A stretch of DNA of 64,000 nucleotides from Orobanche coerulescens (lineage: Eukaryota > Streptophyta > Magnoliopsida > Lamiales > Orobanchaceae), in contig CM065814.1 in assembly GCA_033398695.1 (NCBI GenBank), positions 77,952,358 through 78,016,357 of the forward strand. Reading direction: 5' to 3'. Each line of letters opens with the position of its first letter. Within the stretch, counting starts at the first letter, position 1. Position numbers and translations under genes: made by a program. The notes beneath the pieces were generated by a model. It ran no database searches, was not told the origin of the DNA, and saw only the letters and a program-made list of their open reading frames with translations. Shown here piece by piece: positions 9,433 through 21,354 of the stretch.

Positions 9433-10545
9433 ATGTTGAGGGGAGGACGTGGACGCGGACGCGATCCTGGACGCGGATGTGGTAACATGAGATAGGAGGA
9501 TTCCGCAACTATCCCAGAATTATTGGCTAGTCGAACCGATTCCCATCCTGGAGGACAGCAGGGATCAGCGAATGACGACGTGAATCCTAACATGCCGGGA
9601 GTGCTTCAACAGGTGGTGGATCAGATAAACCAGTTCGCTCAGGTAGTTGACCGCATGCAGACGGCGATGGGACAGCAGCACCACGAGGATAACCGGGGAG
9701 ACATATGGCTTGCTGAGGTGGTCAAATTGCACCCGACAAAATTTGATGGATCTGCTGAAGCAATTACTTGGGATCATTGGCTAAAGGAGTTAGAGAAGAT
9801 ATTCGTGGGTATTAACTGTCCCGAGGACCGGAAAGTTCCTATTGCCCAGTATTTTCTGACTGGGGAGGCTTTTGACTGGTGGGAAGCTATTCGACCTGAG
9901 AAACATAATGCTGACTAGACGGAATTCAAACTAATGATGGAAGCACAATATTGTCCTCGTATAGTTAGTGAGGCTAAAATCCGAGAGTTTTTCTCACCAA
10001 AAAGTTCGGAAGCATCTGTGACAAACTTAATCAAAACTTTTAATCATCAGCTGACTTGTGTGCGACATTTGGTCAGAACGGAGGCAGAAAAGATTTTTCA
10101 TTTCGATATGCGGATGAAGCCGGAGATTCAACAGTACATGTCCGGATTCGAGTGTACTACGTTGCGACAGTATCAAGACAAAGCGCTGGCCTACGACATG
10201 AAAGAGGCGGCAGTGGAGAAACCGATGGAGGCAAAGAAGCAGAAAGTGACTGGCAACTTCTCGGAAAATAAGAGTGGTGGTAGGAAACCTCCACATCCGT
10301 CTAGAGGTGGAAAGAAGTTCCGGACAACATCAGCAGTTTCAGACGCATCAAAGAAATGCTATAATTGTGGTCGAGCAGGGCATATTCGACATGATTGCCC
10401 CGCATCTTCTGTGACTTGTTTCGATTGTGGGCAAGAAGGGCACCGTGTGGCTTTCTGTGGAGTTGCGACTAGATCATTCGGTACTCGCACTCCAGCGCCA
10501 ATTCCGAAAGAGATAAGTGTGAACCAGACGCAGCAGAGTGGATTT
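9433..10545 (+). pseudogene. Chromovirus gag, body A (broken)
   Basis: The reading frame opens at ATG 9433 with an Arg-Gly-rich N-terminus, as in other Tekay-like gags. Then come the retrotransposon gag domain (DHWLKELEKIFVGINCPEDRKV, FDWWEAIRPEK, RHLVRTEAEKIFHF), a lysine-rich linker and two CCHC knuckles, CYNCGRAGHIRHDC and CFDCGQEGHRVAFC, from about 10357. In-frame stops lie at 9493, 9916 (TGG to TAG compared with body B) and 10546 (CAG to TAG). A 33-bp in-frame deletion at about 10279 removes 11 residues present in B. Gag would form the RNA-packaging particle. The stops make a full product impossible. Confidence 0.9.
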
Positions 10546-11070
10546 TAGCAGCAGAATGTTGGGAAGAGAGAGACATCCAGTGCTGGGTCCGTTCCTCCGC
10601 GCCTGTACGAGATGAGGAAATCTGACGATCAGAACACTGCTGTTGCATCAGGTACGATTCAGATCCTTTTGCAACCAGTTAGTGTCTTATTCGATTCAGG
10701 ATCTACACATTCTTTCATATCATTGAACTGTGTTAATCGTTTGAAAATCTCGTGTTTATTTGACTGTGAACCATATGTTGTGGGTCTGCCGAGCGGAGAG
10801 AGAATTGTGGGAAACCTAGAAACAAGAGATTTTCTGGTTTCTATAGGAGGGAGAGATTGGCCATCGAATCTTATTGTAGTCGACATCCATGGTGACGATT
10901 TAATTCTCGGAGATGATTGGCTCAACCGTTATGGAGCTATTCTGAATTACCGAAAGAGAGTCATTTCTATCATTGCTGATGACGGATCTGAACACTTATT
11001 CAAAGGATGGAGACCGGGAAGCTCGGGAAAATTGATCAAAGCGATGAAAGCAGTGAAATTACTGAAGTAG
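10546..11070 (+). pseudogene. Chromovirus protease, body A (broken)
   Basis: Aspartic protease region that would cleave the polyprotein. The active-site motif LFDSGSTHSF is at about 10687-10716, followed by GLPSGERIVG and the second conserved part LIVVDIHGDDLILGDDWLNRYGA. It is separated from gag by TAG at 10546 and from RT by TAG at 11068. Body B reads CAG and CAA there. The active-site residues themselves are intact. Confidence 0.88.
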
Positions 11071-12500
11071 GGATGTCATGGACTTTGGTGCTATGCCATG
11101 AAGAAAGAAGGAGTAGAGCTCTCATCTATTCCAGTTGTGAATGAATTCCCAGATGTATTCCATGACGAACTACCTCGGTTACCTCCGCAGAGAGAAGTGG
11201 AGTTCACTATCGAATTAGAGCCTGGAGCCGCTCCTATTTCCAGAGCACCATACCGTATGGCACCAACCGAGATGTATCAATTAAAGAAACAACTGGAGGA
11301 ATTATTGCATAAGGGTTACATTCAACCTAGCGTTTCTCCTTGGGGAGCACCCGCTCTCTTTGTCCGGAATAAAGATGGATCCCTCCGATTATGTATTGAT
11401 TACAGGGAGCTAAACAAGGTGACGATCAAGAACAAGTATCCTATACCTCAGATCGACGACTTGTTTGATCAACTGCAAGGGGCATGGGTATTCTCGAAGA
11501 TTGACTTGCGATCAGGATACCATCAGTTGAGAATTAAGGAACTGGATATACCGAAATCTGCTTTTAGATCCCGGTACAGGCACTATGAATTCGTGGTGAT
11601 GCCATTCGGACTTACCAATGCTCCTGCGGTATTTATGCAATTGATGAATTGGGTATTCTTAGAATACCTATATAAGTTTGTGGTCGTTTTCATTGATGAC
11701 ATTTTGATCTATTCGAAAAACACAGAGGAGCATGCCGAGCATTTGCGTGTAGTTTTGAGCACCTTGAGGAATGAATAGCTTTATGCAAAGCTTTCCAAAT
11801 GCGAGTTCTGGCTTAGGGAAGTAACCTTCCTTGGGCATGTGATATCAGCTGACGAAGTTCAGATGGACCCGAAGAAAGTCAAAGCAATCTTGGAATGGGA
11901 AGCTCCTAATAACGTGAAAGAAGTCCGAAGCTTCTTAGGACTTGCTGGATATTATCGCCACTTTGTAGAGGGATTTTCCAAAATTGCTCGTCCACTCACT
12001 CAGTTGTTACAGAAAACTCAAAAGTTCACGTGGGATGAGAAATGCCAGACTAGTTTTAATGAACTTAAGAAAAGACTGACGACAACACCTATATTAGCGT
12101 TACCAGATGGAACCAATGGATTCATGGTATATAGCAATGCTTCAAATCAGGGTCTAGGATGTGTGTTGATGCAAAAGGATAAGGTGATTGCCTATGCTTC
12201 TCGGCAGTTTAAACCGTACGAAGTTAATTACCCGACTCAGGATATGGAGTTAGCAGCTGTGGTCTTTGCCTTGAAAATTTGGCGATATTATTTATACGGC
12301 ACTCATTGTCAGATCTTTACAGATCATAAAAGCCTCAAGTACATTTTCAGTCAGAAAGAATTAAATATGAGGCAGAGAAGGTGGCTGGAATTGATCAAGG
12401 ATTACGACTTGGAAATTCTCTATCATCCGGGTAAAGCAAACGTAGTAGCCGATGCATTGAGCTGTAAACCTGTTTCTCTTCGAGTGTTGGAAGCACTTAC
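11071..12500 (+). pseudogene. Chromovirus reverse transcriptase and RNaseH, body A (broken)
   Basis: RT makes cDNA from the element RNA and RNaseH removes the template. Order seen: [65 protein letters not shown], the catalytic FIDDILIYS at about 11686-11712, then RNaseH with [11 protein letters not shown] and NVVADALS at about 12440. A stop at 11776 (TAG, where B has CAG) splits RT. In RNaseH the first acidic position reads YSNAS where B has YIDAS, so a catalytic Asp is replaced by Asn. Confidence 0.9.
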
Positions 12501-14006
12501 ATCCCAAACCAGCATTCAACGAGAACTGATCCACGAAGGGATTGAAGTATGGTCACCAGGAATCCAGGGGCAAGTATATGTCATGGAACTGACTTCGTCA
12601 CTAGTCGAGGAAATCAAATCTAAGCAGTTGAACGATTCTCTGATCCTTCGGTTATGTGACGAAGTAAAGAAAGGAAAGGCCCCAGGATTCGTGATACAAG
12701 ATGATGGAGTTCTTAGATTTCATAGTCGACTTTGCATTCCCGGTGATGATGATTTGAGAGGGACAATTCTGAAGGAAGCTCACAGTGCGCCCTATTCTAT
12801 TCACCCGAGCAGCTGTAAGATGTATAAGGATCTAAAACAAAACTTCTGGTGGGGAAATATGAAGAAGGACATAGCAAAGTATGTATCGAAGTGTTTGACT
12901 TGTCAGCAGGTAAAGATTGAACATCAGCGACCTCCCGGAATGTTAAAGCCGCTTCCGATCCCTGAGTGGAAGTGGGAGGATATCTCGATGGATTTCATCA
13001 CTAATATGCCAAGGACCAAGATGGGAATGAACATGATTTGGGTTGTAGTTGATCGACTGACGAAGTCGGATCATTTCTTAGGAATTAAAGACATGTGGGG
13101 ACCCAAAAAACTAGCACGAGTATTTATTGCAGAGATAGTCAGATTACATGGGACGCCGAAGACCATTATTTCAGATCGAGATGGTCGCTTCGTGTCGCAC
13201 ATCTGGAAGCCAATTCACAGGGCTTTGGGGACCGAGCTGAACTTTAGCACGGCTTATCATCCTCAAACGGACGGTCAGTCCGAAAGGACTATACAAAGAG
13301 TAGAAGACATGCTTAGAGCTTGTGCGTTGGATTGGTCAACTGATTGGGAAGTTCACTTGCCATTGATTGAATTTACCTACAACAATAGTTGGCATGATTC
13401 TATTAAGATGGCACCATTTGAAGCTTTGTACGGGAGAAGATGCCGATCACCCCTATGCTGGGATGATTCTTCGGACTTGATCGGGACGGAGCCGGAATTG
13501 ATAGTTCAGACTTAAGAGAAGATAGCTTTGATTCGGGAAAGACTGTTTACTGCCCAGAGTCGAAAAAAGTCTTATGCAGACATGCGTCGTCGCCCGCTAG
13601 AGTTCGACATTGGGGACCACGTACTATTGAAGGTGTCTCCTACACGAGGAATTTTCCGTTTTGGGAGGAAAGGTAAGCTAAGTCCGAGATATATCGGACC
13701 ATTTGAGATCCTCGAGAGAGTTGGGGATTTAGCATACAGGTTGGCCTTACTGCCATCGCTGAGTCACAATTGCGGAAGTATGTACCAGATTCCAGTCATA
13801 TCATTTTGTTCGATGAGATCGAGATAGCTAATGACGGCACCTTCGAAGAGAGACCAATCAAGATACTTGAGAGTCGGATCAAACAATTGAGGAATAAACC
13901 AATACACTTGGTTAAAGTACAATGGTCACGACACGGAGTTGAAGAGGCCACTTGAGAAACGGAGGACAATATGAAGACTAGATATCCGGAGTTGTTTTCA
14001 TCTTAA
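12501..14006 (+). pseudogene. Chromovirus integrase with chromodomain, body A (broken)
   Basis: Zinc-binding HHCC part ([19 protein letters not shown]) at about 12775-12910, then the DDE core with [15 protein letters not shown] and GQSERT. The C-terminal region (GDHVLLKVSPTRG, LSPRYIGPFEIL) is followed by a chromodomain (HLVKVQWSRHGVEEAT) ending at TAA 14004-14006. Breaks: TAA at 13513 (B has CAA), a 25-bp deletion at about 13768 that shifts the frame, and TGA at about 13952 in the chromodomain where TGG would be expected. Chromodomain integrases of this group tend to insert into heterochromatin, which fits the setting. Confidence 0.9.
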
Positions 14007-14041
14007 GTTTCGGGACGAAAATTCTTTTTAGGAAGAGAGGA
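14005..14041 (+). other. 3' hairpin and polypurine tract, body A
   Basis: AAGTTTC-GGGAC-GAAAATT (14005-14023) is the conserved 3' hairpin with one mismatch. The purine run AGGAAGAGAGGA (14030-14041) ends exactly at LTR 2 and is the plus-strand primer site. Confidence 0.85.
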
Positions 14042-15307
14042 TGTAATACCCGAGATTTTTGATGTATAATTGAACCTTGTGATATTGTATTTGTTGCATT
14101 TTGATCTGAGTATTATTCTCCGTATTTCTTGATCCAGTGTTGTTGAGTGCATGATTGCATGAATGTGTTCTAAGTGGTGATTTTTGCACATGTAGCGCAC
14201 GCTATCGACTTAGCGTAGCATACGCTAAGTTGGGTTCGTAGCGCACGCTATGTATGAACCTTAGCGCATGCTATACATAGTCAGCATGATTAAAATAGGG
14301 TGGTAGGTGAGATCAGCTGCTGATCTTGGTCGGATCATGTCGGGATGAACCTGGACGGCTTTCGGGAAAATCTAAGTCAACGCGGTAGTGCACGCTACTG
14401 GTATAGGGATAGCACACGCTAAATGCTGAGTACAGTGAAGTTAGTAAGCTTCATATGGCCGTTAGCGCACGCTATGGATAGGGACTAGCGCGCGCTAATA
14501 ACCATTTTCTATATATAGGACAACATCCTTTTTCATTTTTTCAGATTTTTCACTTCCCAAATCCAAATTCTTGGACTTAGAGAGTTACTTCCTCCATCCT
14601 CAACCTCTCATATCATCATCCTAGCATGAGTTGGAAGATTTTAGATCATTGGAGATTGGTGTTCAAGCCTTCGGCGTTGGATTTATTCAAATTCCTCTTT
14701 GTTTTTTCACTACTTTGAGGTAGGTGATTCTTCACCAATATTAAGTAATATTCTGAAGAACGTTTTGATCATGATTTGGAATTATCTAGTCAGTTAAATT
14801 CGTAAGAAGTCGAACATCATGTGTTAGAAGGATATTTTCGATGTTTCTGTACTTCTTCATCGTATAAACCATTGAACCTTTTAGTGTTCGAACTCCTAGC
14901 ATATTCATGAAGCTTCAAACCAATTATGACCAGTTTATGGATATTATCAAGTTCTTATGTCTTTACATAATGGAATCATATGTTTTGGGACATGAAATGG
15001 ATTGAACTTAGGATATTCTCTTGAAGATCAAGATGAATTATGGTGTTGTGATGATTATAAGTATCCTTGTATCTCGTAGTCGTTTAATCCGTAAAGATCT
15101 CTCACAAACCGTATGAGCATGATATGCACGGAGATGACATGTATTAACACTGAAGATTTCATGAGTTTCATTACCATTAGATCAAGTTTTCTGCCCACTA
15201 GTAAACTGCCATGCACGGTTAGCGCACGCTAAGATATGTATATTAACGTGCACTATCGGGAATGAGTAACGTATACTACGTTTGGTACGTAACGTACGTT
15301 ATGTCAT

Positions 15308-15394
15308 CAAAGTAGTCGATCGGTGATCGAGAAAGCTGTCAAGACATAGTTAGCATATGCTAGATTCGCTGCTTACGACGCTAACAAAGTGCAC
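15308..15394 (+). repeat. Diverged patch in LTR 2
   Basis: Here LTR 1 and LTR 3 agree closely with each other while LTR 2 differs at many bases and by small indels. The sequence on both sides is almost the same in all three. Confidence 0.7.
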
Positions 15395-16270
15395 TTAGCG
15401 CACGTTACGTAGAGTACGTAGCGTACTCTAAGTAGTTCAGGCAGATTACATTTTTAGAGTTTTCGGCCGTAGACCGGATTGTTAGACATTCGTACGACAT
15501 GAGATGAATCGTATATTATCTCTTTTGTTAAGGTTCGAGCTTGCTACGTTGATCGAAGGAGACGGCCTTCAATGGTTTTGAGATCATTGGAGTGATTAGC
15601 TCTTGCCATCTTTGAGGCAAGTATCGTAATTTGTTAATATTGGTATTTTGAGCATACATGTGGTTTATTCATGTTGTTGAACATGGGATTTCTTTCGTTG
15701 AATTGTCATGATATTCGTTATCTAGTGTTTGTATGTTCATGTTGATGGACATAGTGAATTTGCATATATGTATGCATGAGTTTTGTTTGTGTATGTTGTA
15801 CGATCTATGCTGAGGGCGCTAGATCGGATGTCCACCTCGTGTTGGTCCGACGGGATCATCTTGGGATCTAGGCTGAGGGCGCTGGATCATTGGATGGGTT
15901 TTTCCACCTCGTGTTGGTCCGACTGGATCATCTTGGGATCTATGCTGAGGGCGCTGGATCATTGGAATACCCAAACTGTGTTAATGGAATCTTGTGGATT
16001 CGCATTGTTGGATTCCGGTAGCGGAAGTCCGTGTTGTGTATCTTGTTATGCATTGTTGTTGCATATCAGATTTGTTTATTACGATACTTGTACTAGCATC
16101 GTTTTTCTAACCCCTTCGGGGGTGGACATTTGTTTTGATGTTCAGGTAGCCCAGGATCGGGGAAACAGCCACAGTACCGACGTGACGACGACAGGGCTCA
16201 GTGATGTTTGTTGTTTTGTGATTTGTCTTCTTGGTTCATTTTCAGTACTCGAGTACGTGTGTCTTATTAA

Positions 16271-16362
16271 TGAATATAATCCAACAATACCACAGACATT
16301 CAAATTACAAAACCGGTTCCAACTGATCAATTGAGTTAATTAATACAACCATATCGAAATGA
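16271..16362 (-). repeat. 92-bp inverted segment in LTR 2
   Basis: 16271-16362 is the reverse complement of 23588-23679 in LTR 3 with only a few mismatches. LTR 1 has the LTR 3 orientation. The flanks (TTATTAA on the left, CATTTCTTTT on the right) are co-linear in all three. Confidence 0.93.
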
Positions 16363-16449
16363 CATTTCTTTTAATTAGCCTTGTAAATCCTTATTTAAAG
16401 GGTTTACGGCGCTGTAATTATTCCGAATATCTCGGGGTGTTACAGAATA

Positions 16450-16461
16450 AGGTATCGGAGC
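16450..16461 (+). other. PBS of body B (one mismatch more)
   Basis: AGGTATCGGAGC five bases after LTR 2. The first T of TGGTATC is A here. Confidence 0.82.
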
Positions 16462-16690
16462 TAAGATTCATGGATATCTTGGCAGTCGGGTTTTAGTTGG
16501 GTCTGTTTACGTCATTTGATTTACTGGTCGTTCGTAACATCATTGTTAATCCAAAGTCGTCATATGGACCGTGGTCGTAAGTCTCCTAATCTCTTATACC
16601 ACCGTTTTACTTAATTTCTGTTTTGTGAATATTGACGGGCTTTATTTTTGAAAATTTTTGTCCTGGATATTGAGTAATTGTGTTTACAGT

Positions 16691-17880
16691 ATGTTGAAGG
16701 GAGGACGTGGACGCGGACGCGGTCGTAGACGCGGACGTGGTAACATGAGACAAGAGGATTCCACAACTACCCCAGAATTATAGGCTTGTCGAAACGATTC
16801 CCATTCTGGAGGACAGCATGGATCAGCGAATGACGATGCGAATCCTAACATGCTGGGAGTGCTTCAACAGGTGGTGGCTCAGATAAACTAGTTCGCTTAG
16901 GTAGTTGACCGCATGCAGACGGCGATGGGATAGCAGCACCACGAGGATAACCGGGGAGACAGATGGCTTGCTGAGGTGGTCAAATTGCACCCGCCAAAAT
17001 ATGACGGATCTGCTGAGGCACTTACTTGGGATCATTGGATAAAGGAGTTAGAGAAGATATTCGGAGGTATTAACTGTCCCGAGGACCGGAAAGTTCTTAT
17101 GGCCCAGTATTTTCTGACTGGGGAGGCTTTTGACTGGTGGGAAGCTATTCGACCTGAGAATCATAATGCTGACTGGACGGAATTCAAACTAATGATGGAA
17201 GCACAATATTGTCCTCGTCCAGTTAGAGAGGCTAAAATCTGAGAGTTTTTCTCACCACAAAGTTCGGAAGCATCTGTGACAGACTTAATCAAAACTTTTA
17301 ATCATCAGCTGACTTGTGTGCGACATTTGGTCAGAACGGAGGCAGAAAAGATTTTTCATTTCGATATGCGGATGAAGCCGGAGATTCAACAGTACATGTC
17401 CAGATTCGAGTGTACTACGTTGCGACAGTATCAAGACAAAGCGCTGGCCTACGACATGAAAGAGGCGGCAGTGGAGAAATCGATGGAGGCAAAGAAGCAG
17501 AAAGTGACCGGCAACTTCTCGGAAAACAAGAGTGGTGGGCCCCGCAAGGGCCAGTCTTCATTTTATTCATCTAGGAAACCTCCACATCCTTCTAGAGGTG
17601 GAAAGAATTTCCGGACAACATCAGCAGTTTCGGACGCATCAAAGAAATGCTATAATTGTGGTCGAGCAGGGCATATTCGACGTGATTGCCCCGCATCTTC
17701 TGTGACTTGTTTCGATTGTGGGAAAGAAGGGCACCGTGCGACTTTCTATGGAGTTGCGACTAGATCATTCGGTACTCCCACTCCAGCACCAGTTCCAAAA
17801 GAGATAAGTGTGAACCAGACGCAGCAGAGTGGATTTCAGCAGCAGAATGTTGGGAAGAGAGAGACATCCAGTGCTGGGTC
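16691..17880 (+). pseudogene. Chromovirus gag, body B (broken)
   Basis: Same gag as body A: Arg-Gly-rich start at ATG 16691, gag domain (LEKIFGGINCPEDRKV, FDWWEAIRPENHN), then two knuckles, CYNCGRAGHIRRDC intact and CFDCGKEGHRATFY, whose last Cys is Tyr. Stops are at 16781, 16889, 16898, 16931 and 17240. The last four are CAG-to-TAG or CGA-to-TGA compared with body A. B keeps the 11-residue PRKGQSSFYSS segment that A lost. Confidence 0.9.
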
Positions 17881-18360
17881 CGTTCCTACGTGCATGTACG
17901 AGATGAGAAAATCTGAAGATCAGAACACTGCTGTTGCATCAGGTACGATTCAGATCCTTTTGCAACCAGTTAGTGTCTTATTCGATTCAGGAGCTACACA
18001 TTCTTTCATATCATTGAACTGTGTTAATCGTTTGAAAATCTCATGTTTATTTGATTGTGAACCATATGTTGTGGGTTTGCCGAGCGGAGAGAAAACTGTG
18101 GGAACCCTAGAAACTAGAGATTTTTCGGTGTCTATAAGAGGGAGATATTGGCCATCGAATCTTATTGTAGTCGACATCCATGGTGACGATTTAATTCTCG
18201 GAGACGATTGGCTCAACCATTATGGAGCTATTCTGAATTACCGAAAGAGAGTCATTTCTATCATTGTTGATGACGGATCTGAACTTATTCAAAGGATGGA
18301 GACCGGGAAGCTCGGGAAAATTGATCAAAGCGATGAAAGCAGTGAAATTACTGAAGCAAG
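17881..18360 (+). pseudogene. Chromovirus protease, body B (broken)
   Basis: The active site LFDSGATHSF is at about 17980. The rest follows body A closely. A 2-bp deletion near 18284 (GAACTT where A has GAACACTT) shifts the frame, and the coding sense continues in the next frame from about 18290. Confidence 0.87.
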
Positions 18361-19770
18361 GATGTCATGGACTTTGGTGCTACGCCATGAAGAAAGAAGG
18401 AGTAGAGCTCTCATCTATTCCAGTTGTGAATGAATTCCCAGATGTATTCCCTGACGAACTACCTGGGTTACCTCCGCAGATAGAAGTGGAGTTCACTATC
18501 GAATTAGAGCCTAGAGCCGCTCCTATTTCCAGAGCACCATAACGTATGGTGCCAACCGAGATGTATGAATTAAAGAAACAACTGGAGGAATTATTGCAGA
18601 AGGGTTACATTCAACCTAGCATTTCTCCTTGGGGAGCACCCGTTCTCTTTGTCCGGAAGAAAGATGGATCCCTCCGATTATGTATTGATTACAAGGAGCT
18701 AAACAAGGTGACGATCAAGAACAAGTATCCTATACCTCAGATCGACGACTTGTTTGATCAACTGCAAGGGGCAAGGGTATTCTCGAAGATTGACTTGTGA
18801 TCAGGATACCATCAGTTGAGAATTAAGGAATTGGATATACCGAAATATGCTTTCAGATCCCGGTACGGGCACTATGAATTCATGGTGATGCCATTCGGAC
18901 TTACCAATGCTCCTGCGGTATTTATGCAATTGATGAATCGGGTATTCTTAGAATACCTAGATAAGTTTGTGGTCGTTTTCATTGATGACATTTTGATCTA
19001 TTCGAAAGACACAGAGGAGCATGCCGAGCATTTGCGTGTAGTTTTGAGCACCTTGAGGAATGAACAGCTTTATGCGAAGCTTTCCAAATGCGAGTTCTGG
19101 CTTAGGGAAGTAACCTTCCTTGGGCATGTGATATCAGATGACGGAGTTCAGGTGGACCCGAAGAAAGTCGAAGCAATCTTGGAATGGGAAGCTCCTAATA
19201 ACGTGAAAAAAGTCCGAAGCTTCTTAGAACTTGCTGGATATTATCGCCGCTTTGTAGAGGGATTTTCCAAAATTGCTCGTCCACTCACTCAGCTGTTACA
19301 GAAAACTCAAAAGTTCACGTGTGATGAGAAATGCCAGACTGGTTTTGATGAACTTAAGAAAAGACTGACGACAGCACCTATATTAGCGTTACCAGATGGA
19401 ACCGATGGATTCATGGTATACATCGATGCTTCAAATCAGGGTCTGGGATGTGTGTTGATTCAAAAGGATAAGGTGATTGCCTATGCTTCTCGGCAGTTGA
19501 AACTGTACGAAGTTAATTACCCGACTCATGATCTGGAGTTAGCAGCTATGGTCTTTGCCTTGAAAATTTTCGACATTATTTACACGGCACTCATTTTCAG
19601 ATCTTTACAGATCATAAAAGCCTCAAGTACATTCTCAGTCAGAAAGAATTAAACATGAGGCAGAGAAGGTGGCTGGAATTGATCAAGGATTATGACTTGG
19701 AAATTCTCTATCATCCGGGTAAAGCAAACGTAGTAGCCGATGCATTGAGCCGTAAACCTGTTTTTCTTCG
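18361..19770 (+). pseudogene. Chromovirus reverse transcriptase and RNaseH, body B (broken)
   Basis: Same RT order as body A with [11 protein letters not shown] intact. RNaseH starts with [10 protein letters not shown], so it keeps the Asp lost in A. Stops are at 18540 (TAC to TAA) and 18798 (CGA to TGA). A 1-bp deletion near 19568 (AAATTTTCG where A has AAATTTGGCG) shifts the frame in RNaseH, so FTDHKSL is read out of frame; the frame recovers by 19655. Confidence 0.9.
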
Positions 19771-21319
19771 AGTGTTGGAAGCACTTACGTCCCAAACCAG
19801 CATTCAACGAGAACTGATCCACGAAGGGATTGAAGTATGGTCACCAGGAATCCAGGGGCAACTATATGTCATGGAACTGACTTCGTCACTAGTCGAGGAA
19901 ATCAAATCTAAGCAGTTGAACGATTCTCCGATACTTCAGTTATGTGACGAAGTAAAGAAAGGAAAGGCCCCAGGATTCGTGATACAAGATGATGGAGTTC
20001 TTAGATTTCAGAGTCGACTTTGCGTTCCCGATGATGATGATTTGAGAGGGACAATTCTGAAGGAAGCTCACAGTGCGCCCTATTCTATTCACCCAGGCAG
20101 CAGTAAGATGTATAAGGATCTAAAACAAAACTTCTGGTGGGGAAATATGAAGAAGGACGAGGCAGAGTATGTTTCAAAGTGTTTGAATTTTCAGCAGGTT
20201 AAGATTGAACATCATCGACCTGCCGGAATGTTAAAGCCGCTTCCGATCCCTGAGTGGAAGTGGGAGGATATCTCGATGGATTTCATCACCAATATGCCAA
20301 GGACCAAGACGGGAATGAACATGATTTGGGTTGTAGTTGATCGACTGACCAAGTCGGCTAATTTCTTAGGAATTAAAGACACGTAGGGACTCGAGAAACT
20401 AGCACGAGTATTTATTGCAGAGATAGTTAGATTGCATGGGACGCCGAAGACCATTATTTCAGATCGAGATGGTCGCTTCGTGTCGTACTTCTGGAAGGCA
20501 GTTCACAGGGCTTTGGGGACCGAGCTGAACTTTAGCACGACTTATCATCCTCAAACGGGCGGTCAGTCCGAAAGGACTATACAAACAGTAGAAGACATGC
20601 TTAGAGCTTGTGCGTTGGATTGGTCAACTGATTGGGAAGTTCACTTGTCGTTGATTGAATTCACCTACAACAATAGTTGGCATGCTTCTATTAAGATGGC
20701 ACCATTTGAAGCTTTGTACGGGAGAAGATGCCGATCACCCCTGTGCTGGGATGATTCTTCGGACTTGATCGGGACGGAGCCGGAATTGATAGTTCAGACT
20801 CAAGAGAAGATAGCTTTGATTCGGGAAAGACTGTTGACTGCCCAGAGTCGACAGAAGTCTTATGCAGACGTGCGTCGCCGCCCGCTAGAGTTCGACATTG
20901 GGGACCACGTACTATTGAAGGTGTCTCCTACACGAGGAATTTTCCGTTTTGGGAGGAAAGGTAAGCTAAGTCCGAGATATATCAGACCATTTGAGATCCT
21001 CGAGAGAGTTGGGGATTTAGCATACAGGTTGGCCTTACCGCCATCGCTGAGTCACGTTCACAATGTGTTTCACGTATCCCAATTACGGAAGTATGTACCA
21101 GATCCCAGTTATATCATTGAGTTAGATGAGATCGAGATAGCTAATGACGGCACCTTCGAAGAGAGACCAATCAAGATACTTGAGAGTCGGATCAAACAAT
21201 TGAGGAATAAACTAATACACTTGGTTAAAGTACAATGGTCACGACACGGAGTTGAATAAGCCACTTGGGAAACGGAGGACAATATGAAGACTAGATATCC
21301 GGAGTTGTTTTCATCTTAA
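19771..21319 (+). pseudogene. Chromovirus integrase with chromodomain, body B (broken)
   Basis: Same domains as body A. The zinc-binding pair CLTC is CLNF, so one ligand is lost. The core has [15 protein letters not shown] and GQSERT. TAG at 20384 replaces TGG and TAA at 21256 cuts the chromodomain just before its ATWETED motif. The terminal TAA is 21317-21319. B retains the 25 bp deleted from A (VHNVFHVS region). Confidence 0.9.
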
Positions 21320-21354
21320 GTTTCGGGACGAAACTTCTTTTTAGGGAGAGAGGA
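21318..21354 (+). other. 3' hairpin and polypurine tract, body B
   Basis: AAGTTTC-GGGAC-GAAACTT is a perfect 7-bp inverted repeat with a 5-base loop. The purine run AGGGAGAGAGGA (21343-21354) ends at LTR 3. Confidence 0.85.

Larger units (their letters stand above)
14042..16444 (+). repeat. Chromovirus LTR 2 (shared middle LTR)
   Basis: Serves as 3' LTR of body A and 5' LTR of body B. It has intact ends but differs from the two outer LTRs by a diverged patch (15308-15394) and an inverted 92-bp segment (16271-16362). The open frame 15783-16334 crosses the inversion and is not a gene. Confidence 0.95.
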
